The notes: generated by a model not told the origin, from the letters alone. 64,000 nucleotides of DNA from Mermis nigrescens (GCA_036768485.1 JAVLUZ010000145.1:23787471-23851470), one strand, 5' to 3'. Counted from the first letter of the stretch, positions 33,100 through 44,858 are shown. A program made the numbers and translations.

Positions 33100-34265
33100 T
33101 AGCGCTCAATTTAGTCGATTTTCTGCGGCCGATAAGTGCATATGCGCCTTTATTATGACCTCACGTTTATTGTCAGTCGCCTTTGCCTACGATGATCTGC
33201 CTTAGTATTCGTTAAGTTCATTATTTCCGCTACCTACACATGCATTATACTTAACGATTTTTCGTGTGTTGTTTAATAAGCTTCGTGAAAAGTGATCATT
33301 CCTTATTAGCTTGCATAAATAATAAGTAATTAGTAGGTTGGTTAATTAATGTAGCTTAATTTTTGTCATTGACTTATATAGTTTCAGTGAGATGCTTTTA
33401 CTGCGGAGAGCGCGTTAACTTTTCTTGTTATTTCTGCCGCGAACTTTACATAGCGTTGTTCACACAAATCTTGTTTTAAACCATTTTTTGTATAACACTT
33501 ATTCTCGTATCGTCTATTTATCATAATCTGTTATCATTCCTTATCTTGTTTCGCATTTTTTACTACGATATGAGGCTCGTATTTACGAGTACACTTTTTT
33601 CGTGCATTCAAACTGGTATTCTGTATGGACAGGTACGTAAATTGATTAATTAATTACTTTTCTTACCTATGTTTTTGAGTAAAATTGCGTTTATTTGTCG
33701 GAACATGGTATGTACATATGTGTAGTTTGCTTTATTCCGAACGTCCCGTTTTTTCCAGTTCAAAAATTTTAATGACTGCAGGAGAATATCCTATAGCTTA
33801 TAGTCCCTTTTACATAAACTTGATTTTCCTGTGGAAAATAAAGCAGAATTGAGAACAAAAACGATAAAATCCGAAATCCCTTTGCATAAATGCATCGATA
33901 TGAATTATAGTAGGTCTGCCTGCATACTCATTGTTTTTACCAATTGGCTCCAGAAGCCTCCGGATGCTCCCGTATTTGTTTATTCAATCTGTTTATCAAA
34001 ATTTATGGAGTATATTGAGAATAAGGTGACTCTTGTCAAATTTTCAGAAAAACGTGATTTTATGTCTTTTCAAACAATAATCTTTTACTTAGAAGTCGAA
34101 AAAATTGTCGGAAAACCATGTGAGTGAAAAATTTTCGAAAAAAATTTTGTCAAAGATTTTTTTTTCACTCTCATGGTTGACAGATCGTGTTTTCAATATC
34201 TACGTTATAGATTATTGCTTGGAAAGGCATAAAATCACGTTTTCTTGAAAATTTGTACGTAAGTA
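33100..34265. other. intergenic, no feature seen
   Basis: AT-rich sequence with no repeat or coding signal that I can support. The open frame at 33831-34127 lacks motifs. Confidence 0.5.
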
Positions 34266-34505
34266 TAAGCATCTATACATCGACCTGACCGGTAGCGACC
34301 TCGACCTAAGCAGCTTTAAACACCTTTTCAGATATACTAAGCCTAAGCCTAAGTATAATAGTAGTAAAAACGGCAATATTGAGAATAGCCCAGTTCGTCT
34401 AAATTAATTTGTTATCCTTAAACACATGAAGTTCAACAGCCTTTAACTCGGCCAATAATGCCGACCGACACCTAATTCTTTCAGATTTGAATTCCTTGAC
34501 CCTTA
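34266..34505. repeat. family H repeat plus solo end of the foldback MITE
   Basis: 34266-34360 has CGACCTGACCGG, CTCGACCTAAGCAGC and CTAAGCCTAAGCC. 34424-34500 has CTCGGCCAATAATGCCGACC and CCTAATTCTTTC, matching one arm of the foldback element at 39804-40433. Confidence 0.6.
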
Positions 34506-35795
34506 ATTAGATTAAATGATCCATGCAAAGTTAATTTCTAGGAGGTCACCTTATTCTCAATATTAGCCAAATTTATCAGTTTTGCCCATTCTTATCTTTT
34601 TCTTCTTATTAAGTTTGTCGCATTGATGACTCCCTTTTATCATGAGAGAAATTTAAACAAACTTTTAAAACTATCGCAGTCGGTAAATTGCGATTATTGC
34701 ACTGGTCCGATATAAATAACATATTCTGTCAAGAAAAATCCAAATTTTTGCCCAAGTTTGCGTCTTTTTTCGAAAGCCTCAATCAGCCACCTCTTGATCG
34801 TCGTACGTATGAGCCACTACCGCTAATTACAGTAATAAAAACTAAGAGGATATAGGTTAATAGAAATAGAACAGCGCAAACTGTCCTTTATTAGTCAAGC
34901 GGTGTTTGAAGCTCTTTTAACGCACCTTGCTTCTAACTAATGCGTTCCGTCGAATGCGTCTAAATTGCTCTTTCGCTCTGGATTCGCCCGCCACCCCCGC
35001 AGTTTGTGTATTTTAATTGATTTTTTTATTCACAGGTTACGCCTGATGCTCATTTAACACATGTATAATTGATAAATTACTGCATTGGCTATATTTAGGG
35101 TGAAGCCCGCCTACTTTCACACCATTTTGCAGATTTCTGTTGGGTTTTTCTAAGGATAGGCATTTTCGGGTGATCTTTAACAACTTAAAAGTGTACATAC
35201 CTGTAGCACCTTATGCTTGTGGTGAATTACTTCTTTCTGTATTTCAATCGAAACTAAGATATTTTTTACCTTAGAAAATGATATTGTTGCAGATTCTTTT
35301 ACATATAAAGTTTTAGAGAAAAGGGGGTGGCAATTTCGATCCGAAGTGTCTAAGCTCATGATAAACATGGACATCTTGGATATCGTGATTTCCTTACCTA
35401 ATCAGAGAAACTTGTTGTAGCTGCATACGATATTGCTTGCAAGAAAGAAATTTTATTACTAATAAACCAAAGTGATAAAAAAAGAATGACGAGTTACATA
35501 ATAGATACAAATTAGTAACGGGACATGCGAGTCAATGTAATGACAATTTTTACGCGCGCCCCACAAGATGTCTAGATAACTCAAAAATTTACTAACCTGG
35601 ATTTAAATATGTTTAGGTTAGGGGAGATACAATGAAGTCAGGAATATCGTTTCAAACTGCGATGTATTTGTAAAAGAAATCAAACTTTTCTAAATTAGAA
35701 TGTATGTACAACAGGTATAACTAATTTAAATATATTAATGCTGCGGGTAATATGATTAAATACAAAAAATCATCAGCTTCTAAACATGATTTATG
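34506..35795. other. intergenic, no feature seen
   Basis: No repeat or coding signal recognised. Confidence 0.5.
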
Positions 35796-36050
35796 ACAAG
35801 TGGGCAGCAAGAAAATTCTGGGGGGGTCCTAGATTTTTTGAAGGTCAAGAAATGGCCATAAAAATGGTGGTATGGCGATAAAAACACCATTTTTCGACGT
35901 TTCTCATCAAGCACTATCCATTGGCATCAAAAAATTGCGAAAAAAACGAAAAAAATTTTCAAAAATTGAATTCTGGGGGGTATTTTGATTTCTGGGGGGG
36001 TATTTTGGTTTCTGGGGGGTCCAGACCCCCTGACCCCCACGCCCATGTGT
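35796..36050. mobile_element. family B hAT-like MITE, copy 6
   Basis: It contains GTGGGCAGCAAGAAAATTCTG, AAATGGTGGTATGGCG, TTGGCATCAAAAAATTGCG and CACGCCCATGTGTG, in family order. No clear target duplication. A TATTTTGGTTTCTGGGGGG segment is duplicated in tandem. Confidence 0.75.
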
Positions 36051-36240
36051 GATCATACACAGACAAATCTGCAAGCGTCTTAATTCAAGTCTGCTCGATT
36101 TAAGTTGTTTTACACGATCCTCGTAAGAAAGAATACTATAACCAAAAATATATTTATTGAATCTACATTGAACAGCTTCCAGTCCATCTATATCATCACT
36201 AAAATAAGAGGGGATAAGATATCATATCTTAAGATAAGAA

Positions 36241-36456
36241 TGTCTGGTTTCGGCAAATATTGTCCAACTCGTCGGGTAGTTTTTTCTGAAGATAAAACGA
36301 TGAGTGTTGTCACGATTTGTGACAACCAAATTGGGCAGGCACCGTTAAATCTGGATCCGTGGCTTCGCGAATTAGTTGAATGTCGCGATGCAGCACGACC
36401 GGATCCTCAATTTCTTCCACTAATTCAGGAAATTCCGGAACACTTCCTCGGAAATT
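36241..36456 (+). CDS. possible exon of an unrecognised protein
   Basis: From an ATG at 36241 the frame reads MSGFGKYCPTRRVVFSEDK, then a segment with PLNLDPWLRELVEC and PQFLPLIQEIPEHFLGNWV. It is amphipathic and more protein-like than the surrounding repeat ORFs, with mixed GC-containing codons. It runs into a strong donor-like site (GGGT before GTAAGT). The opposite strand is also open here. I do not recognise the family. A 100-N gap starts ~100 bases downstream, so the next exon may be missing. It could be the first exon of an independent gene between ECT2 and EFTUD2, or a transposon fragment. Confidence 0.35.
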
Positions 36457-36552
36457 GGGTGTAAGTCGGGCCAAAGAACGCGGCACAAAGCATCCGTCAA
36501 ATTTGTTCACACATTTGCCAGGCGATTCCAGGGTCGCCATACAACGTCACAA

Positions 36553-36652
36553 NNNNNNNNNNNNNNNNNNNNNNNNNNNNNNNNNNNNNNNNNNNNNNNN
36601 NNNNNNNNNNNNNNNNNNNNNNNNNNNNNNNNNNNNNNNNNNNNNNNNNNNN
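36553..36652. other. assembly gap (100 N)
   Basis: Exactly 100 undetermined bases, a conventional gap size, so the true length is unknown. The right edge falls in a 20-bp tandem repeat, a likely cause of the break. Confidence 1.
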
Positions 36653-37440
36653 AACATCTATACATCGACCTAAGCATCTATACATCAACCTAAGCATCTA
36701 TACATCGACCTAAGCATCTATACATTGACCTGAGCGGGAGCGACCTCGATCTCAAGCAGCTTAAAACACCTTTTCGGATATACTAAGCCTAAGCTAGCTA
36801 TAGTAGAAGCAAAAACTTAGATTTTCCTATATCTTATCAAGTAAAACCGAAAAAAACATGCGAGAAAAATGAAAATTTTTTGAAAGTTTTTTAAAATTTC
36901 AAACAGCTTTCCGCGCCTTTTTCTTTTTCTCTTTCATTGCTATGCTTCCTTCCTAATTTCAGCCCATATTATTCATTTCTGACAAATGTGTAAGTCCTTG
37001 GATCGAGTCGTTTAATCGTTCCACCCAACACTCAAATCGACAGTTGCCTGCAACTTTGAAAGTATGGCTCAGATTTTCACCAAATTTTTTCCGCGCTTCA
37101 ATTTATCATGTTCTACCAGTTTGGCACAAAAATTTTGGCATTCCGTATTCATTTTGCTCTTTTTCTAAAAGTATCCATATTCTTAACTTTAGTCAAAGAT
37201 TTCTACTCAAATACGATGTAAACAGCATTTTTTGATTATCTCAAAGTTCCAACCATTTGAAGATTCAAAGAGTGGAATGCAGAATAACGTACCCAATTTA
37301 GGTCGACCTAAGCATCTATATATCAACCTGAGCATCTATACATTGACCTAAGCATCTATACCTCGATCTAAGCGGGAGTGACCTCGACCTAAGCAGCCCA
37401 AAGCCTAAGCCTAACCGTCATTTAAGCAGAAGCTTGAATT
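36653..37440. repeat. family H tandem ~20-bp repeats
   Basis: CCTAAGCATCTATACATCGA-like units recur four to five times from 36653, and again at 37307-37380. Each block is followed by CTCGACCTAAGCAGC-like and TAAGCCTAAGCC segments. Confidence 0.8.
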
Positions 37441-37479
37441 TTCACATATCTTATCAAGTAAAATGACAGAGAAAATATG

Positions 37480-38029
37480 CAAAAAATTGTTTTTCAAATT
37501 TAAAAATTTTCAAACAAAAATTTTTTTGCGCAATAAAGGTTATTTCTTCGTGATCAGCGACCTTGAAAATGTCAGATAAATATGTTTTAGCCCAAATTCG
37601 GAACATTTTGGTAAACAGTAAAATACCCACTTTAATGTAGCTATATCCGGAGTAACTTGTTCAATCCTTTTTGCTCACATCGCCACAGACTTTTCCTGAT
37701 GCCTAGTTTTGAAACACTCCAGATCCACATTTATATTCTCGCTTCCATTGCCTGCCATCTGGGTGCATTTATGACAAAGTAAAGTACCGTAACTCTATCT
37801 TCACCAATATTGGTCCGTTTTCCATGAAATTTCTTTTCCGCACTTTCTTTTTGTATGTCCTCCTCATTTCAACCAATATCGTTCCTTTATACATACATCT
37901 GCAAATTTTCCGTTCACACCATGAAGTAAAGTTTAGCCAAATTTTTATACAAAAAGTACATCAAACACCGCTATTACATGAGCACATAGGATGTTCTACT
38001 TAAAAAACACTGATTTTTTAATACAGGGG
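37480..38029. other. intergenic, no feature seen
   Basis: AT-rich sequence with no supported feature. Confidence 0.5.
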
Positions 38030-38113
38030 GTCTATTTTAAACATTTTTAGACCTCTTAAAAAACGTGGAAAAAGGTTGGAAAAAGTGGGAAAAAATTTTG
38101 GGTCTGGTCTATA

Positions 38114-38569
38114 ATGTCAACCAAATCGCTGGGAAAAAACGGTGTTCGGGAACCAAATTCCAAATCGTGGCTAGTAGAAGGCTCAAACGGTTCTGCTCAC
38201 TGTAAATTATGTTCTGCTAATCTACCCCCAAAACACGATGCTCTTCTTAATCATGTTAAAACGGCCAAGCACATTAAAGCCATTAGTTTTAAAGCCTCAT
38301 TTGCATTGTCTGCTTTAAGTCTTCCCTTTTATAATGCTAGCGTTGAACGGGGTATTTCTGTATTAAGTTTGCTGAAGACCAAACTACGAAATCGCTCAGA
38401 TGTCAAAACTACTGATGCTTTATTACGTGTTCGTCTTTTACTGTGTTGGAAGGGTGAGAATTGTTGCACCTTCACTATTACTGATCCAATGCTTAAATTG
38501 TTTAACACTAAAATGTACGGTCGTAGCATTTGTGATGATGATATCGTGTGCCTTAATGAATCGTTATAA
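38114..38569 (+). pseudogene. internally deleted hAT transposase
   Basis: The 151-codon frame begins with a BED/C2H2-like finger (CKLCSANLPPKHDALLNH then VKTAKH), the N-terminal DNA-binding part of hAT transposases. At about residue 75 it jumps directly to LPFYNASVERGISVLSLLK, TKLRNRSDVKTTDALLRVR, the C-terminal hAT dimerisation block (N..VER.FS....KT..RN). The RNase H-like catalytic core is absent. The junction is in frame, so a short DNA-binding plus dimerisation protein could in principle be made. This may be the family that mobilised the local MITEs, but the link is inference. Confidence 0.78.
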
Positions 38570-38689
38570 CTTTCTGATGAAGCCTTGTTTAATGTGCAAA
38601 ATGCGTTCAATGTGGTAGATATTTAAGTGCAATAGTTGATTTGAATAAATTTTAGCCGCTTTGTTATTTATCAAGTGTATACATCATTT

Positions 38690-39639
38690 GGCCGGTTTTT
38701 CCGGAATTTACATGCGCTCTTGGCCGGTTTTGTCGGTTTTGAATGAACCATTTTTTAGTAAATTTTCTTCCTCTTTACAGCAAAAATGAAGCTACCGCAT
38801 CATTCACATCATTACAGATGCTTTTTTGTATTTAAAAAAATGTTTTTGTACGTTTCTGTCGGCGTGACTAATATAATTTAACAAATTATTTCAGTTCTTT
38901 TGCATGTACATGTTATAGCTGCATATAGGTTATTTTTTCAAGCGAGTGCTCGGAAAAATAATGACTGTACATTTTATAACTCTTTTACATCCTTCGCAAT
39001 TGTCGCGTTTTCAGCAATAAATTATTTCACTTTAGTTCAGTCCAGATCAGCAGTAGGTAAATCCACACAAACAAGTTGTGTATTTGTTTTTACTGTAGGT
39101 GTGCGACTGCTGCCTGTTGAGCTGTAGTGCTGGCTCAAGCTGTTGCCAACCTGAACTGGAATGATTTATTGCTGAAACGCGATAACTGTGGATTCATTGT
39201 CTGAAAAGCCAGAATTTAAGCTAAAAATCGCAGAACTGCGATAATTTCCGGTGCTTTGCGCTAAATATTAGATAGGGTAGTCAGGGTAGATTGGGGCCTG
39301 CCCTCCCTGAAATTAAATCTGAAAATGATTTCTCTGCTTTTACTTCTTTTTCTTTTGGTGAAAAATAGCCAAAAGTTTTGGCGCTTCGCACCGAATTTTA
39401 TAATCCCATTTGTAATCTACATAGTCATAAGCGCACGGTTCAAACACTCTAGATCCAGCCTTGCCTTCAGCAAGATCCATCCTACATGGCTTATGCTCAT
39501 GTCTTCTGTTTTTTCAGATTTTAGGCAGATAATTAGACCTTTGTGAACAATTTCACTTTGTTTTTTGCTATTTAAAAACAAGATTATCTATGTTGTGATA
39601 TATATTTAGTTAGGTAATTAGATTATTAGTGTGTATTAT
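38690..39639. other. intergenic, little seen
   Basis: One hairpin-like GGCGCTTCGCACCG at 39380. CATTTGGCCGGTTTTTCCGG and a similar GGCCGGTTTTGTCGG lie at 38688-38730. No gene signal. Confidence 0.45.
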
Positions 39640-39642
39640 CTG

Positions 39643-39795
39643 AAAATAGTATGTCTTTCAATTTTTTTCGAAACCGTCAATATTTATGGATTATATCAAC
39701 ATGTACATCACCCTACCTTGGGTCAAAATATTCTAGATTTAATATTTACATCTGATAAATCATTGATTATTGATTGCAAAACAAGACCTCCTTTT
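39643..39795 (+). pseudogene. CR1-like endonuclease C-terminus
   Basis: It encodes VNIYGLYQHVHHPTLGQNI, LDLIFTSDKS and DCKTRPPFA. The L.Q.V..PT.G.NILDL.FTS pattern is the end of the endonuclease domain in CR1/Jockey-group elements. Confidence 0.82.
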
Positions 39796-39803
39796 GCTAC
39801 AAG

Positions 39804-40433
39804 GGCTAAAGTAGAGTAGATTGGAAAGTCGCAGAAAGTTACGAGAAGGACATTTTCTAACTGAGTTTAAGATGGGAGTCCATATCTGAAAGAATTAGGT
39901 GGCGGTCGGCATTATTGACCGAGTTACAGGCTGTTGAAGTTCATGTGTTTAAGGATAGGCGAAAAGTAAGCTCTACTTTTGGGAATCTTTCAAATTAGTC
40001 TTCGAAGCGTCGGGGGGGCGTGACTGAGCGGGGTTATCAATGTCTTAGGCTTAGGCTTAGTTATGTGCATTCACATTGATGCCATGCGCATGGGCTAAGC
40101 CTGAGATAAATGGAGCAAAATTGCGGAGCTGAGCTGAAGCAGCGAGCAATTTTTGCTCCATTTATGCCTTTAGGCTTAGCCCATGTCTGGCACCAATCTG
40201 AATCCGCAAGCAATTGCTGTCGCCACAAATTGAAAACTGGAAAATACCCCCAAACGCCATTTTTCCTTTTTTTCGCCTATCCTTAAGCACGTGAACTTCA
40301 ACTGCCTGTAACTCGGCCAATAATGCCGACCCGCCACCTAATTCTTTCAAATATGAACTCCCCACCCCAAAATCAGTTAGAAAATGTCCTTTTTTTGAAA
40401 ATTTGACACTTTCCAGTATTCTCTATTCTGCCC
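39804..40433. mobile_element. foldback-type hAT-like MITE
   Basis: It is flanked by an exact 8-bp GCTACAAG (39796-39803 and 40434-40441). Long inverted arms pair 39819-39970 with 40256-40418, sharing GAATTAGGTGGCGG, CGAGTTACAGGC and TAAGGATAGGCGAAAA. A nested inner palindrome pairs CTAAGCCTGAG..AAATGGAGCAAAA with its complement at 40145-40180. Removal restores the CR1 frame PPFAT then SDRDSVIF. Confidence 0.88.
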
Positions 40434-40440
40434 GCTACAA

Positions 40441-42340
40441 GTGATCGTGATTCTGTTATTTTCAAAATTTTATTACCGTTTGAAGTCAGGCGACAAGTAG
40501 CTTCGAAACGTAATTTTGCAAAAGCTGATTATGAATCTATGTTTACTTTTCTTGCCAACATCCAGTGGCCATTGATCTTCTTCTACTTGTGTGACAGTAG
40601 ACGATTTTTATAATCGTTTTTTATCGGTGATGCAATATCTTATAGATTCTTTTGTTCCGTTTTCCAAACCTGGCAGAGTTAATAAATATCCCAAAAATAT
40701 AAGACGACTGTTGTCTAAGAAATTAAAATTCTGGAGAAAATCTAAATTTGATCCTATGTTCAGGAATACTTACTCTAAATACAGTAGACTTATAAGGAAA
40801 GCTATAAAGGAATATTATTTTGCACAGGAACGTAAACTGTTAAAAAAGGATCCGATCCTAAGCATTTTTATCGTTTCATTAATACTAAGAAAAATCCGTC
40901 AAACAATATGCCTGACATAGTTGTTGACAACTCTGTTATCAACTCAGACTTGCGAAAAGAGAATGTTTTCAATGAATTCTTTGCATCTGTGTTTACAGTT
41001 GATAATGGTTTCCCTATTAATACCACAAACTTAAGTCACAAAGATATACTTGATGTTAAGGTAGATTTTAGTTCTGAATCTGTACTAAATGCCACTCAAA
41101 ATCTTAAGCAAACTTCCTCTATTAAGCCTGATGGTATTTGTTCATATTTTTCAAAAGATTATGTCAATTTCTTGTTGATCCACTTAGTTCTATTCCCGAA
41201 TTTTCTTATAGAAGTGGTGAAGTATATACCTTCTTGTTGGAAAGATGCGATTGTAGTACCTGTCTTTAACAAGGGTGATTATTCTTCAGTTGAAAATTAC
41301 CGTCCAATATCTCTTTGTTGTGTCACTTGTAAAACTATGGAGTATATTATAAACAGAGCTTTAATTGCTTCTTTAAACACGAAAACTAATTTCTTTTCAC
41401 GGCAGTTTGGTTTTTAAAAGGGAAAGTCATGTGAAACTCAGCTTTTGAAGTGTACAAACATGTGGGTTAAATCACTTGACGCATCTATTCCTATTGATGT
41501 TGTTTATGTCGATTTTAGTAAAGCTCTAGACTCTCTCGACTCTGATAGAGAAGTTGAAGCATTATGGGATAAATGGAACTTTAATTTCTCTCAAAATTAT
41601 ACTTTGTTGCAAAAAGATTTAGATAAGCTGGTTTCCTGGTCTGAAGAAAATCAGTTAAGCATATCTCTCCCTAAATGTTCTGTGTTATATCTAGGGTACG
41701 CTAATCCTGAAGTTAAATATCACATAAACCATTTTTTTGTTATCTGTCGCAGGTTCCTCAATTCGAGATTTAGGTGTTTCCTTAACAACAAACTTATCAT
41801 CTAGTTGTCATTGTACTAATATATCAGCAAAAGCTTTGAAAATAGTGCTTTGATTTTCAAATGTTTTGAATCACTTGATCTTAAAATGTTGGTTCTTGCT
41901 TTTAAGAATTATATTCGGCCTTTAGTAGAGTATGCTCCAACTGTATGGAGCCCCTATTTGCTTTCTGATATCAACAGGGTTGAACGGGTACAGCGAAAAT
42001 TTACTAAAAGGTTAATTGGATGTATGCGACTTTCTTATGATGAAAGCTTAAAGCCTTAAATTTAGAGAGGCTTGAAGTCCGTAGAATTTATTTTGATTTA
42101 ATTGTTACGTATAATATTATTCACAATAATCTCTTGCCTTCTGAAGATTTTTTAAGTTTTATGGTCATTCGCGTACTAGAAAAGCATTTGCAAATCAGAT
42201 CTATTCAGAAAATTTCGACTTGATTGTAAAAAGTATTGTTTTGCTACTAGATCACTTAGAATTTGGAACGATCTCCCACAATATATTCGAAGTTCTCCAA
42301 ATGTTGAGACTAAAGAGAAATTTGAAAAAGGTTGATAGTC
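40441..42340 (+). pseudogene. CR1-like reverse transcriptase region
   Basis: Pieces in several frames: RLLSKKLKFWRKSKFD and RLIRKAIKEYYF (linker); ENVFNEFFASVFT; DGICSYFSKDY; IPSCWKDAIVVPVFNKGD; NYRPISLCCVTCKTMEYI; VVYVDFSKAL (first catalytic Asp block); then LSISLPKCSVLYLGY and FKNYIRPLVEYAPTVWSPYL. The segment that should hold the second catalytic motif (F/Y-A-D-D) is deleted near 41540, so it is inactive. Confidence 0.88.
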
Positions 42341-42439
42341 GCCATGTTGTTAACACGTACATACATGTTCGCATATTTATCACCATAAAGTGCGCCAAAA
42401 CGCTTTGCATTTTGTCATTCTTAAAAATACACTATGGAC

Positions 42440-43197
42440 CAGTGTTTTTTTTTTGTACAAGGTCCGTTTGTACATGTACAAAGATGGTCCCCAAAAGTCT
42501 TTTGTACATTTTGTACATGCAAATTTTTGTGTACTATAATATAGTACAGTAGCGATTTCAGAGCGGTAAAACAGGGTTTTTGATCTTTGGTAGTGTATTT
42601 TAGCTAATTTCTGGGTTTCTGACGCCAAAAATTACTAAAAATTATCTGAAAACGGCGCGAAGCGCCGAAAAATGTTGACATTTTTCCATTCTAAATGCAA
42701 ATTCTGCCATTTTAAAGATATATAGGACAAATAATTTATCAGTTCGGCGCGAAGCGCCGAAAATTTCGGGAATTTTACACCTTTTTACAGTTTTTGTCTT
42801 CTTGAAAATCTTTGTACATTTTGTACACACAAATTTTGGGTACTATAATATGGTACAGCAGCGATTTTAGTGTGGTAAAAACAGAGTTCTTCGACTCTTC
42901 GTAGTGTTTTAGCTAATTTCTGGGTCTCTAAGGGCAAAAATCACTAAGAATCGTCTTAAAACGGCGCGAAGCGCCGAAAAATTTGACATTTTTACTTTTG
43001 AAATGCAATTTCTGCCATTATAAAGATATATAGAACACACAATTACTCATTTCGGCGCGAAGCGCCGAAATTTTCTCGAATTTCAGACCTTTTTTTGCAA
43101 TTTTTGTCTTCCCAAAAATCTTTGTACATGTACAAAGACGGTCCCGAAAAGTCTTTGTACATCGGGAAAAATCTTTGCCGAGTACAAAAAAACCGTG
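42440..43197. mobile_element. family A hAT-like MITE, long form, copy 4
   Basis: It starts CAGTGTTTTTTTTTTGTAC and ends GAGTACAAAAAAACCGTG. It is flanked by an exact CTATGGAC (42432-42439 and 43198-43205). It carries four GCGAAGC hairpins (near 42656, 42748, 42966, 43056), in reverse orientation to copy 3 and with the same doubled interior. Confidence 0.88.
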
Positions 43198-43204
43198 CTA
43201 TGGA

Positions 43205-44284
43205 CATGGGCGGATTTAAGGGGGGCGGGGGGCGGCTGCCCCTCCCATTGGCCAAAAATATTTGGTGAGATAAAGAATGGATATGCAATTTGCAATGATT
43301 TCTGGCCGTCAGTGACCATAATTTCTCGAAATTTTTCCGGCGCGACGCGCCGGATGATACCTATTAATGACATTTATTTACTTTCTCAGCGACCTGAAAC
43401 ACGGTTTTTTTTGTATTCGGCCAAGATTTTTCGCGATGCACAAAGATTTTTCGGGACCGTCTTTGTACATGTACAAAGATTTTTGGGAAGACAAATACTG
43501 CAAAAAAGGCATGAAATTCGCTAATATTTTCGGTGCTTCGCGCGCGCCGAAATGAGTAATTGTGTGTCCTATATATCTTTATAATAGCAGAAATCGCATT
43601 TTGAACGGGAAAGTTTCAAATTTTTCGGCGCTTCGCGCCGTTTAAAGACCATTCTTAATGATTTTTGCCCTCATAAAACCAGGAATTAGCTAAAATACAC
43701 TACCAAAGATCGAACAACTCTGTTTTTACCACACTAAAGTCGCTATCGTACTATATCATAGTACTCAAAAATTTGTGTGTACAAAATGTACACAGACTTT
43801 TAGGGACCATCTCTGTATATACATGTACAAACGGACCTTGAACAGGAAAACACTGCTTGGAAGCCATTTTCTGTTAATGTGGGTTTCAAAACAATTTTAA
43901 CTGCAGGGACAGCTATTTTTGCATAGTTTTCTTCTATTTTCAATTAAAAATTTCGACGTTTCGCATCAAATGCTAAAAATACAGGAAATCAAGCAGTAAA
44001 TCATGCTTCTAGACGTCTATCCGCCTTAATTTCACAAATTTTCCGGCGCTTCGCGCCAGATTTTTGTTTAAGAAATTTAATGATTTTTTCGCACAAAATT
44101 GTCTAACATTTTAAAATTTTAAGAAGAAATATTGGATCAAAAGTTATTTTATGTTAAAGTACACAATGTAAAAAAACGCTATTTCGCGCGTTTAGGGCAA
44201 ATTTTTGGACCTATTTTGGACTGTTTTTGGAAAAATTGGGATACCGCCCACCCCACCCCTAGGAAAATCCTAGATCCGCCACTG
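43205..44284. mobile_element. family E hAT-like MITE, copy 3, with nested insertion
   Basis: It begins CATGGGCGGATTTAAGG and ends CTAGATCCGCCACTG. Flanks are GCTATGGA (43197-43204) and ACTATGGA (44285-44292). It is in reverse orientation to the 22450 copy and is split by a family A copy at 43400-43855. Confidence 0.85.
43400..43855. mobile_element. family A hAT-like MITE, short form, copy 5
   Basis: It begins CACGGTTTTTTTTGTATTC and ends ACAGGAAAACACTG. Comparison with the uninterrupted family E copy (GCGACCTGG, in reverse) shows it is inserted inside family E. Confidence 0.8.
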
Positions 44285-44313
44285 ACTATGGATTTATTAT
44301 AATATTATTTAGC

Positions 44314-44586
44314 AAAAAAAAGAAAAAACTGTGGAAGAATACGAAAAAGCGGGAGCAATTTGTGATTAAAATTGAGGAATGCTAAACTGCTAAAACCATG
44401 TTTGAACTTGGAAGTATGCTCTACAAACAAGTGAAGGTATCGTTTTTATCCTTTTTGAAATAGTATGTAATCATGCAATGTTAACTGTTAATCTTCAACC
44501 CTGACCCCGACTCCAAAGACCGTGGTTTTTCATCCCCATTCCCGACCCCGACCGGGGGTGAAAATCTGACCCCGTACGATCACTGA
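44314..44586. mobile_element. solo end of element X
   Basis: It is the reverse complement of 14400-14720: it ends GACCCCGTACGATCACTG and includes CAAACAAGTGAAGGTATCG and GAAGAATACGAAAAAGCG. The rest of the element is absent. It lies ~270 bases upstream of the EFTUD2 ATG. Confidence 0.83.
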
Positions 44587-44858
44587 AATTAGTGTTTTCG
44601 AAAAGAGCGCATGATTCTAAATCGTATGAAATAAATCAATGAATCAATAGATTTGCTTGCAAGATTCCGCCAAGAAACGTTCCAAAATGCCTTGTATCTC
44701 CTATTAATTCTCGAGATATCAGACTTCAAAGTTTGCGATTCCCTCCTTAAAAAAGTCCTGGATACGGGGCTGTGTACATGTATGATTCATAGTAAATTTT
44801 CTCTTCAGGTGCTGTTTAGCATAAATTCCTGTTACTACGTGCTGTTTGGTGCTTAAAA

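Larger units (their letters stand above)
39640..42340 (+). mobile_element. CR1/L2-like non-LTR retrotransposon, degenerate
   Basis: In order: the end of an endonuclease domain (39643-39795), then reverse transcriptase motifs (40441-42060), then a C-terminal part to about 42340. A 630-bp MITE interrupts it at 39804-40433. Frameshifts and deletions throughout. The 5' end is truncated, as is usual for this class. Confidence 0.85.

Noticed and set aside
36310..36540. - strand 76-codon frame opposite the candidate exon
   Set aside because: Less favourable: no splice-site support, and the + frame has a start codon and a strong donor. It cannot be fully excluded.
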